Shown one piece after another: positions 33,135 to 40,441 of a stretch of 45,385 nucleotides of DNA. The stretch lies in contig CANIVU010000071.1 in assembly GCA_947470805.1 (NCBI GenBank), positions 1 through 45,385 on the forward strand, in the 5' to 3' direction. A program made the translations under genes and the position numbers. Positions within the stretch are counted from its first letter, which is position 1; every line of letters starts with the position of its first letter. Below the pieces are notes generated by a model. It was not told the DNA's origin. It made no database searches and was given only the letters and a program-made list of their open reading frames with translations. The DNA comes from Acidobacteriota bacterium. GTDB taxonomy: Bacteria > Acidobacteriota > Terriglobia > Bryobacterales > Bryobacteraceae.

Positions 33135-33763
33135 AGGCCGTCGACTCCAGTGCGGAGGAGTTTGGCGGGGAGGCCGCCGCAGAGGGTATTGGCTTCGACG
33201 TCTTTGACGACGACGGCGCCCGCGGCGACGACGCAGCCGGGGCCGAGGGTGAGGTGATCCCGGATGACGGCGCCGACGCCGATGTAGGAACCGGGGCCGA
33301 CGGTGAGGGCGCCGGCGAGATTGGCGCCGGGGCCGATGGTGGTGAAGGATTCGATGCGATTGTCGTGGCCGATGAGGGCGCCGCGGTTGACGATGACGTG
33401 GGGGGCGATGGTGGTGTTGGAGGCGACGATGACGCCGGGGTGGAGGACGCAGCCGGGAGCGATGCGGGCGCGCGGGGAGACGGTGGCGGTGGGGTGAATG
33501 ACGGTGGCGAATTCGTAGCCGCGGGCGGCCATTTCTTCGATGAAACCGCGGCGGCGGGTGCTGACAATGCCGGCGACGAGGAGGGCGGCGCCGGGCGGGA
33601 TGGGCAGGGCCTGGGCACGGTAGACGGGCCGGCCTTCGAGTTCGGTGGGCGCTTCGGGGGTGTTGACGATGAAGCCGAGGATTTCGAACTGTCCGGTGCG
33701 TTCGGCGATGTCGAGTACTTCGACGGCCATTGAGCCGGCGCCGAGGATGAGGAGAGGCGTCAT
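33131..33763 (-). CDS. NeuD/PglD-type sugar O- or N-acyltransferase
   Basis: A Rossmann-like N-terminal domain (LLILGAGSMAVEVLDIAE, 4-21) is followed by a left-handed beta-helix of hexapeptide repeats (IHPTATVSPRARIAPGCVLH; GPGSYIGVGAVIRDHLTLG) and a closing GGLPAKLLR. This is the layout of NeuD/PglD enzymes, which transfer an acetyl or other acyl group from CoA to an amino sugar such as sialic acid or bacillosamine precursors. At 210 residues it is of normal length. It is the first gene of the ATGA-coupled trio with BKACE and the glycosyltransferase and begins 57 bases after the DUF1552 gene. Confidence 0.88.
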   Translation of the reverse strand: MTPLLILGAGSMAVEVLDIAERTGQFEILGFIVNTPEAPTELEGRPVYRAQALPIPPGAALLVAGIVSTRRRGFIEEMAARGYEFATVIHPTATVSPRARIAPGCVLHPGVIVASNTTIAPHVIVNRGALIGHDNRIESFTTIGPGANLAGALTVGPGSYIGVGAVIRDHLTLGPGCVVAAGAVVVKDVEANTLCGGLPAKLLRTGVDGL

Positions 33764-33820
33764 GCAGCTTGCTAGAGAGATCTGTTCGAACCCTTTGATT
33801 ATCGCAGAAGGGCGGCGACT

Positions 33821-35119
33821 TTAGAGGCCTTGGAGGCGGGTGGTGGCGTCGCCGAAGCTGGGGAGCTTCAGGCCCATGCGGTCCATGATGCCGAGGTAGA
33901 GGCTGCAGAGTTTGCGGTTGTCGTCGCCGGATTCAAAGTAGTTCAGGGCGCGGCCGGTTTGGAGTTTGCCGCCGAGGCTGCCGAGGGTTAGCACCGGCAC
34001 CTTTTTGTTGTCGTGTTTGGTGCCGGACCACATGTTGGAGAGGAAGAGCAGGCAGCTGTTATCGAGGACCGAGCTTCCGCCTTCCTTCATCGCGTCGAGG
34101 CGCTGGGCGAGGTAGGCGAGCTGGGTCATCTGGAAGTGGACGATCTTCTGGTAGTCCGGTTCGGTGTCGTAGTGGGAGGCGCCGTGGTGCTGTTTGCTGA
34201 CGCCTAGGAAGGGGTAGTAGAGCGCCGAGAGATCGCGGGCGAGGAGGAGGGAGGCGACGCGGGTTTTGTCGGTTTGGAAGCCCAGGGCGATGATGTCGCA
34301 CATGAGGCGGATGTGGTCGCGGATGTCCTCCGGCAGACCGTCCTGCGGGCGCTTCATGGTGAAGAGTGGGCGGCCGGTGTCGCGGGCGTGGTCTTCGGCT
34401 TTTTGCTTATCCGTTCGCATGCGCTCGATGGAGCGTTCGACGTCGCGGACGCTGGCGAGATATTCGTCGAGTTTGATTTTGTCGGTGGCGCTGATGGTGC
34501 GGGTGAGAGATTGTGCGTGGTCTTTTACGCGGTCGAGAATGCTGGCGTTGCGGAGCTGGCCGCCATTTTCGAAGAGGCTATCGAAGGCGAGGGAGGGGTA
34601 CATCTCGTTGGGCACGGGGGAATCGCTGTTTTGCCAGGAGATGTGGGAGCTGTAGGCGTTGGAGAAGTTGGTTTCGTGGAAGCCGGTCATGGCCCGTTCG
34701 CAGGCGAGGACCATGCTGGGTTGGGCGGTGTCCTGGCCGATGTGGTTGGCGAGGAGTTGATCGATGGTGATGCCGCCCTGGATGATGGAGCCTTTGCGGA
34801 TAGGGACGCCGGAGAGGAGGTTGCCGGTCATGGCGGGGTGGATGCCCTGGCCGGTGGCGGCTTTGTTGAAGAGGCCGTCGATGACGTTGAGTTTGGCTTT
34901 GCAGGGTTCGAGGGGGGCGAGGGATTCGCTCAGTTCCAATGCGGCGCCGGAGCCTTTGGCCCACCAGCGGCCGGGGCTGATGCCGGTGCCCATGAAGAGG
35001 ACGGCGAAGCGTTGCGGGGGCGGGGCGGTGGCGGCGTTGGCCATGGATTCGAGCCAGGGGAGGCCCATGGCGACGCCGGTGCCTTTTAGCATGGTGCGGC
35101 GGGATATTGGCGTTTTCAT
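33821..35119 (-). CDS. DUF1552 protein with Tat signal, 432 aa
   Basis: The twin-arginine signal ISRRTMLKGTGVAMGLPWLE marks export of a folded protein. The body matches DUF1552: FMGTGISPGRWWAKGSGA, NLLSGVPIRKG, QLLANHIGQDT, and a C-terminal GLKLPSFGD. The family has no assigned activity but is regularly encoded next to DUF1587/1592/1588/1585 cytochrome-like proteins in Planctomycetes and Acidobacteriota. The same arrangement is seen here, with a four-base overlap (ATGA) with that gene. The ATG at 35119 is chosen because it gives the Tat signal; the open frame upstream is non-coding antisense of the neighbour. Confidence 0.88.
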   Translation of the reverse strand: MKTPISRRTMLKGTGVAMGLPWLESMANAATAPPPQRFAVLFMGTGISPGRWWAKGSGAALELSESLAPLEPCKAKLNVIDGLFNKAATGQGIHPAMTGNLLSGVPIRKGSIIQGGITIDQLLANHIGQDTAQPSMVLACERAMTGFHETNFSNAYSSHISWQNSDSPVPNEMYPSLAFDSLFENGGQLRNASILDRVKDHAQSLTRTISATDKIKLDEYLASVRDVERSIERMRTDKQKAEDHARDTGRPLFTMKRPQDGLPEDIRDHIRLMCDIIALGFQTDKTRVASLLLARDLSALYYPFLGVSKQHHGASHYDTEPDYQKIVHFQMTQLAYLAQRLDAMKEGGSSVLDNSCLLFLSNMWSGTKHDNKKVPVLTLGSLGGKLQTGRALNYFESGDDNRKLCSLYLGIMDRMGLKLPSFGDATTRLQGL

Positions 35120-38001
35120 TGCGGGCTCCGTTTGTTTAAGAACTGGCGGCTGGTTAGGATTTTTTCGAGGATGGTTTCGAAGCGGGGATTGGGCTGGGCG
35201 GCGATTTCGTCGAGGAGCGGGCCGTCGGAGAGTGCGAGGCTGCGGCCTAACGCGTAGGCTAACAGGCGGCCGGCGAAGCCGCGGACGAAGGCGGATTTGC
35301 GGTGTTTTTCGATGTATTGGCGGAGACCGGCGAGGCCTTCGCCTTCGGCGCCGTTGGGGAATTGGGCGTGGGCGTCGACAGGGCGGCCGGCGAGATCGTG
35401 GGTGCGGCGCTGGCCGACGGGGTCGTAGGCTTCGAAGGCGAGGCCGAACGAATCGAAGCGGGCGTGGCAGGCGGCGCAGCTGGGGTTGGCCCGGTGGCGT
35501 TCGAGCATTTGGCGGAGGGGGAGATCCATTTTGGCTTCGTCGGCGGGGAGTTCGGGGACCGCTGGGGGTGGCGGGGGGATGTGGTCGCCGAGGATATTGC
35601 GGGCTACCCAGAAGCCGCGTTTGACGGGGCTGGTGCGGAGGCCGGGAGCGTTCTTGGTGAGGAATGCGGCCATGGGGAGGAGGCCGCCGCGACCGTATTT
35701 GGCGGCGTCGGGGACTTGGGTCCAGGTGGTGTCGCCGCCCGGTTGCGGGGGCATGCCGTAGTGGCGGGCGAGGGGGGGATTGACGAAGGTGTCGGGGGCG
35801 AGAAGGAGGTCGGTGATGGGGCGGTTGCGACGGAAGACGTCGAGCAGGAGGCGGACTGGCTCTTCGAACATCGACTGGCGGAGAGCGTCGTTGAAGGAGG
35901 GGAAGCGGGCGCGGTCGACGGTGCCGATTTGTTCGAAGTCGCGCATGTCGAGCCAGTTGGTTCCGAACTCGACGGCGAGGGCGCGGGAGCGGGGATCGTG
36001 GAGCATGCGGCGGGCCTGGGCTTTTAGGGTTTTGGGTTGGTTGAGGGTGCCCGTGGCGGCGTGGCGGAGGAGTTCGGGGTCCGGCATGGAGGACCAGAGG
36101 AAGTAGCTGAGGCGGCTGGCGAGATCGTAGTCGGACGGGGTGGGGCTGGCGATGCGGTAGGAGAATTTCGGGGACATGAGGATGAGCACGATGGATTCGC
36201 GGAGGGCGGCTTCGTGATCGAGGGCGGAGCGCTGGCGGGCGTCGCGATAGAAGGACGTTATGTCCGTCTGTTCGGCTTGGGTGAGGTTGCGGCGGTAGGC
36301 GCGGGCGGCGAAAGCCAGAAGAGATTTCCAATGGGCTGGTTCGGCGTCGCTGCGGGCTTTCTGGACCCAGCGGATGCTGGTGTTGGCTTGATCGAAGAAT
36401 GTCTTTATGGCCTGGATGGCGACGGGGCTGCCGCCGTGGGCGAATTTGAGGTAATCGGCTTCGAGCTTGCGGAGTTTGGGTTCGGAGACGATCTGATCGA
36501 CTTCGATGTCGCCGACTTCGGGTTCGTTGTCCTTAAAATCGTCGCGGGTGCCGCGGGTGCCGAGCTTGGCGAATTCGACGTAGGTGCGGATGTTGATGGA
36601 GGCGACGAAATCCATTTCGTGCCACATGGCGTTGAGCTTGGCTTGTTGGTTGGTGTCGAGGAGGAGTTCGGAGAGGGGCTGATCGTCGCGGAAGTAGCCC
36701 ATGACGTTGTGGAAGCCGGCGCTTAGATAGCGGCCTTCGTCCTTGCCGGTTATGAAGTAGTTGCGGCCGCGGGACTCCTTGTAGAACATGTCGGGGAAGA
36801 CGGCGCAGAAGCGGGCCCAGGCGGCTTCGTAGCGGACGCGCTGGCCGGCGGGGACTTGGAGATCGGGATCACCGGGCGGGTTTTCGACGAGGATGGTTTT
36901 GCCGGGGCCGAAGGCGTTGTCCCATTCGGGTTCGACGACGTTGGATTGGTTGAAGGGGGGCTCGCCTTGGACCTGCAATTGGCGGGGATCGAACTTTCGG
37001 CGGTGGGTGGCGTATTGGGTGTTCTTCCAGATTAAGAGGGGCTGCCAGGCGGTGCCGATGGCGCCGGCGGTGATGTTGATGAAGCGGGGTTCGACCTTTT
37101 TGCGGACGTTGGTTATGTAGGCGCGCATGGCTTCGGCGCCGGGACGGGCGATGGCGGGTTGATTGGGTTGGGGAGCCGGGAGGGCGCGCCACATCGTTTG
37201 GAGTTTGGCGAGGGGGCCGATGGGTTCGGGTGTTTCGAGGGTTTGCCAGAGGGTGGTTAGGTATTTGGGGCTGAGGTTGTGTTGGCGGGCGAGGGAGGCG
37301 AGGGTGGCGCTGGGTTGGCCGAGGGCGGCGCGGTGGCGGAAGCGCCAGGCGGTTTGGATGTAATCGGCGTAGTCGGTATTTTGCTGGTGATAGAAGTCGA
37401 TGATCTGGTGGACGGCGAATTTGTCGCGGTCGGTTTCGGCGAGCATGGGGTGGGGGGCGAAGGCGAAGCCGTCCTCTTTGAGGTAGAGGTGGGAGGCGGT
37501 TTCGCGGGCGGCGTCGAGGTATTTTTTCAGCAGGGTGGGGGACATGCTGAGGGTTTCGCCGGAGTTGTCGAAGCCGGCGGTGTTGGCGGGATCGACGGGG
37601 AATTTGCGGGTGGGGCGGATGTCGACGCCGGTGAGGTCGCGGATGGTGTAGTTGTATTCGGCGTTGGAGAGGCGGCGGGCGAGGACGGTGCCGGGGTCGC
37701 CGGCGGTGCGGCGGATTTCGTTGTCGCGAAGGGCGTGGAGCGAGGCGAGGGCGGATTGGCGTTCGGCGGGTTTGGGTTGTGGGGCGCCTTTGGGGGGCAT
37801 TTCGGCGGCTTCGAGGCGTTCGAGGATCTGGGTGGCGCGGCGGGTGTCGGTTGGGGAGAAGACGGTGAGGTCGAGTTGGGCGGCGGGGGATTGTTGGCCG
37901 TGGCAGGTGGTGCAGTAGGTATTGAGGAAGGGGGCGATGGATTGGGCGAAGACGGGGGCGGCCAGGAGTAGGAACAGGGCTGGGAAGGCTGGCCGTTGCA
38001 T
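35116..38001 (-). CDS. Exported PSCyt-type protein with DUF1587/1592/1588-like domains, 961 aa
   Basis: A signal peptide (MQRPAFPALFLLLAAPVFA) precedes a c-type haem site CTTCH (C30, C33, H34). Family blocks follow: EAAEMPPKGAPQPKPAERQS and RRLSNAEYNYTIRDLTGVDI early on; LLAFAARAYRRNLTQAEQ, SRLSYFLWSSMPDPELLRHA and FGTNWLDMRDFEQIG later. A second haem motif, CAACH, lies near residue 843 within SCAACHARFDSFGLAFEAYD. Such proteins are thought to be periplasmic, probably redox-active, and have no proven substrate. It overlaps the DUF1552 gene by four bases, and the pair likely forms a functional unit. The insert between the two halves is long, about 300 residues. Confidence 0.9.
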   Translation of the reverse strand: MQRPAFPALFLLLAAPVFAQSIAPFLNTYCTTCHGQQSPAAQLDLTVFSPTDTRRATQILERLEAAEMPPKGAPQPKPAERQSALASLHALRDNEIRRTAGDPGTVLARRLSNAEYNYTIRDLTGVDIRPTRKFPVDPANTAGFDNSGETLSMSPTLLKKYLDAARETASHLYLKEDGFAFAPHPMLAETDRDKFAVHQIIDFYHQQNTDYADYIQTAWRFRHRAALGQPSATLASLARQHNLSPKYLTTLWQTLETPEPIGPLAKLQTMWRALPAPQPNQPAIARPGAEAMRAYITNVRKKVEPRFINITAGAIGTAWQPLLIWKNTQYATHRRKFDPRQLQVQGEPPFNQSNVVEPEWDNAFGPGKTILVENPPGDPDLQVPAGQRVRYEAAWARFCAVFPDMFYKESRGRNYFITGKDEGRYLSAGFHNVMGYFRDDQPLSELLLDTNQQAKLNAMWHEMDFVASINIRTYVEFAKLGTRGTRDDFKDNEPEVGDIEVDQIVSEPKLRKLEADYLKFAHGGSPVAIQAIKTFFDQANTSIRWVQKARSDAEPAHWKSLLAFAARAYRRNLTQAEQTDITSFYRDARQRSALDHEAALRESIVLILMSPKFSYRIASPTPSDYDLASRLSYFLWSSMPDPELLRHAATGTLNQPKTLKAQARRMLHDPRSRALAVEFGTNWLDMRDFEQIGTVDRARFPSFNDALRQSMFEEPVRLLLDVFRRNRPITDLLLAPDTFVNPPLARHYGMPPQPGGDTTWTQVPDAAKYGRGGLLPMAAFLTKNAPGLRTSPVKRGFWVARNILGDHIPPPPPAVPELPADEAKMDLPLRQMLERHRANPSCAACHARFDSFGLAFEAYDPVGQRRTHDLAGRPVDAHAQFPNGAEGEGLAGLRQYIEKHRKSAFVRGFAGRLLAYALGRSLALSDGPLLDEIAAQPNPRFETILEKILTSRQFLNKRSPQ

Positions 38002-38030
38002 GGGATGAATATATCAGGCGTCGATGCGCA

Positions 38031-38354
38031 TTAGCGGCGGAGGTGGCGGGTGACCTTGGATTGCAGGATTTCGATGAGTACGGGGTCCATGTAGGTGTAG
38101 TGATCGGGGATGCCGAGGACGATGATTTTCTTTGTTCGCAAGGCGGATTTGAACTTCTCGTTGAGGCGTTTGCGGTGGACGGGTTCCATGGCGAAGATGA
38201 GGTCGGCCCATTCGATGAGGTCGAGCGAGAGGGGCGTGTCGGCATCGGGACTGGTGCCGGCGGAGGCGGTTTCGATGCCGGGGAGTTTGGCGAAGACGGC
38301 TTCGGCGGTGGGGCTGCGGAGCCAGTTGCGGCTACAGACGAAGAGGAGGTTCAT
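38031..38354 (-). CDS. Short low-molecular-weight tyrosine phosphatase family protein, 107 aa
   Basis: The phosphate loop C7-SRNWL-R13-S lies at the start (LLFVCSRNWLRSPTAEAVF), followed by TASAGTSPDADTPLS, an LIFAMEPVHRKRLNEKF helix and IPDHYTYMDPVLIEIL. The whole is shorter than classic enzymes of about 150 residues but matches a compact subgroup with the same motif order, so it is not obviously truncated. It would remove phosphate from tyrosine or arginine residues, often controlling polysaccharide export kinases. It sits eight bases after the DUF3237-tannase fusion and 29 before the PSCyt gene. The start at 38354 puts the P-loop in the usual position. Confidence 0.85.
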   Translation of the reverse strand: MNLLFVCSRNWLRSPTAEAVFAKLPGIETASAGTSPDADTPLSLDLIEWADLIFAMEPVHRKRLNEKFKSALRTKKIIVLGIPDHYTYMDPVLIEILQSKVTRHLRR

Positions 38355-38362
38355 GCGGTTTG

Positions 38363-38827
38363 TTATGGCAGGGCGCAGGTGAAGCTGGCGGCGGATTCGG
38401 GGGCGCCTTTGCCGTTGTATTTGGCGGTTTTGGGGTAGGCGCAAAGGGGGCGGGTGCGGCCGGGGAAGGCTCGACCGGCGGCGATTAAGCGCTCTGGGGC
38501 TTCGTTGTTTTCGACCCAGCGTTGGAGGGCGATGAGGGAATCAAAATCGTCGAGGCCGGGGCCGCCCTGGCAGTGGCACATGCCGGGGCTCAAGAAGAGG
38601 CGGGAGAAGTCGTGGGGGATTTGTTTGTAGTAGCGGATGAGGTCGAGGGGGGAGGAGCCGGGGGCACTTCCGCCGGGGAGAACGATGCCGTTGACGTGGG
38701 GGCCGGTGACGATGCCGCCGGTGATGGGGATGACGCGGTGAGCACCGTTGGGGCCGGGGCCCATTTCGATGGGGGCGGCGACGTGGACCTGGGCTTCGAA
38801 GAGGAAGGCGAGTTGCGGGGGCGTCAT
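38363..38827 (-). CDS. In-frame fusion of a DUF3237 N-terminus to a tannase/feruloyl-esterase C-terminus
   Basis: Residues 1 to about 51 (LAFLFEAQVHVAAPIEMGPG, RVIPITGGIVTGPHVNGIVL) match the start of DUF3237 proteins. From about residue 55 the protein switches to the end of a tannase/feruloyl esterase: DLIRYYKQIPHDFSRLFLSP, GMCHCQGGPGLDDFDSLIAL, RWVENNEAPERLIAAG, GRTRPLCAYPKTAKYNGKGA. The catalytic His of the esterase (HCQGG) is kept, but its nucleophile and acid, and most of DUF3237, are missing. The junction lies near 38665-38680 and keeps the frame. This looks like a deletion between two formerly adjacent genes. It overlaps the monooxygenase by four bases. Any activity is doubtful. Confidence 0.75.
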   Translation of the reverse strand: MTPPQLAFLFEAQVHVAAPIEMGPGPNGAHRVIPITGGIVTGPHVNGIVLPGGSAPGSSPLDLIRYYKQIPHDFSRLFLSPGMCHCQGGPGLDDFDSLIALQRWVENNEAPERLIAAGRAFPGRTRPLCAYPKTAKYNGKGAPESAASFTCALP

Positions 38828-40047
38828 TTGGATTGGTTGAGGGTATCGCGGTCGAAGCCGGCGGTGCGTTTGTAGGATTGGGCGATGGTTTCGAGTTCGG
38901 ATTGGGTGATGACGTCGTGGAGGTTTTGGAAGCCGTTGGGGGCGCGTTCCTCGACGATTTGCATGACCACTTCGGGGCCGTGTTGGCGGTTGCTGTGGAC
39001 GATTTGCGCGGTGGGGGCGAGGCGGGCGGCTTCGTAGGTTTTGAGGGCTTCGATGGGGTTTGGGTTTTCGGTGAGGGCGGTGGCGAGGGCGTCGGCATCG
39101 AGGATGGCTTGCGAGGCACCGTTGGAGCCGATGGGGTACATGGGGTGGGCGGCGTCGCCCAGGAGGGTGACGCGGTTGAAGGACCACTGGGGGACGGGGT
39201 CGCGATCGACCATGGGGAACTCGTAGACTTCGGGGGCGCCGGCGATGAGGGCGGGGACGTCGAGGAATGGGAAGCGCCAGGATTCGAATTCGTAGGCGAA
39301 TGAGGATTTGTCGCCGAGGCGGTTCCAGTCGCGGCGGGGGAGGTGGGCATCGGCGCCGAGGTTGCGTTCGGCGATCCAATTGATGAGGCCGTTGCCGATG
39401 GGGTAGGCGACGAACTTTTGATCGGCGTGGCCGGCCATGATCATGGAGCGGCCGGTGAGGAAGGGCGGGGCTTGGGAGACGGCGCGCCAGAGGAGGCGGC
39501 CGGAGAATTTGGGGTCGCCTTCGTTGGGGTAGAAGATGTGGCGGGCGACGGAGTGGATGCCGTCGGCGCCGATGAGGATATCGCCGGATTGGGGGGGCTG
39601 CGGGGTGTTGGTGTGGCGGTTGAGGAAGTGGGCGGTGACTTGGTTGGGGGCGTTGTCGATGGATTGGAGGTGGTGGGCTGTAGTTATGGCTTGCGGGCCG
39701 AGGCGGGCGGTGACGGCGCGCCAGAGGAGTTCGAGGAGGCGGCCGCGGTGGATGGAGTATTGGGGCCAGAGGTAGCCGGCGGCGAGGCCGCGGGGTTCGC
39801 TCCAGATGCGCTCGCCGCGTTTTGTGTAGTAGGCGAGTTCGGCGGTGGGGATGCCGGTTTGGGCGAGTTCGTCGGCGAGGCCGAGGTTGGTGAGGACGCG
39901 GACGGCGTGGGGGAGGAGGTTGATGCCTACGCCGAGGGCTCGCATGGAGTCGGCGGATTCGAAGATACGGACTTCGATGTTGCGTTGGTGGAGGGCGAGG
40001 GCGGTGGTGAGGCCGCCGATGCCGGCTCCGCAGATGAGGACGGGCAC
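38824..40047 (-). CDS. FAD-dependent aromatic monooxygenase, 407 aa
   Basis: The dinucleotide-binding GAGIGG (residues 7-12), the GADGIHS strand and the C-terminal GDAAHPMYPIGSNGASQAIL identify a class A flavin monooxygenase of the PhzS/salicylate-hydroxylase type. These add one oxygen to an aromatic ring using NAD(P)H. It begins with GTG (40047), the first residues forming the nucleotide-binding strand. It is the first gene of the long minus-strand run. With remnants of a tannase and a DUF3237 protein downstream, the locus probably once served phenolic or gallate breakdown, which is inference. Confidence 0.88.
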   Translation of the reverse strand: MPVLICGAGIGGLTTALALHQRNIEVRIFESADSMRALGVGINLLPHAVRVLTNLGLADELAQTGIPTAELAYYTKRGERIWSEPRGLAAGYLWPQYSIHRGRLLELLWRAVTARLGPQAITTAHHLQSIDNAPNQVTAHFLNRHTNTPQPPQSGDILIGADGIHSVARHIFYPNEGDPKFSGRLLWRAVSQAPPFLTGRSMIMAGHADQKFVAYPIGNGLINWIAERNLGADAHLPRRDWNRLGDKSSFAYEFESWRFPFLDVPALIAGAPEVYEFPMVDRDPVPQWSFNRVTLLGDAAHPMYPIGSNGASQAILDADALATALTENPNPIEALKTYEAARLAPTAQIVHSNRQHGPEVVMQIVEERAPNGFQNLHDVITQSELETIAQSYKRTAGFDRDTLNQSK

Positions 40048-40441
40048 TTGGCTATTGTATGGGAGCGGCGAGGGCGCGGCGGAAGCGGCTAGGTTTGCTG
40101 GACATTGGGCAGATGAATCCGATCGGATTTGACGTCAACTTTACCTGACTGGGGGAAGGGAAGGCGACGGTGATGTCTATGCGCTTTTCCGTGCAGTGAG
40201 CTGGAAAGTCCGTTTTGTTGATGTGGCGGGCCACTTCGGCAAGGAGAATTGGGTGGCCTTGTGTTTTCAACGAGCCGACGCTACCCGGGGTGTTCGAGGG
40301 AGGCCGCGCAGTCCTGTGCCTTTGTTGCCGTGGCGGCGAAGAGGCAGAGAATGGCGGCGGCGAGGCGCATGTCTTTTTTATGTTAGCCGGAACAGCGTGT
40401 GGGCTGGGGGTGAAAACGAATAGACTAACTGAGGAAATTCT
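40048..40441. promoter_or_regulatory. Divergent intergenic region between monooxygenase and DUF1549/DUF1553 genes
   Basis: These 394 bases separate two divergent transcription units and must contain both promoters. Only the ribosome binding site of the plus-strand gene (GAGGAAA, ending six bases before the ATG at 40442) is clear. Short frames here have no recognisable content. I cannot place -35/-10 boxes with confidence. Confidence 0.5.

Noticed and set aside
35120-36331. N-terminal extension of the DUF1552 gene over the PSCyt gene
   Set aside because: The extension lacks motifs, and the Tat signal starts exactly at the ATG at 35119.
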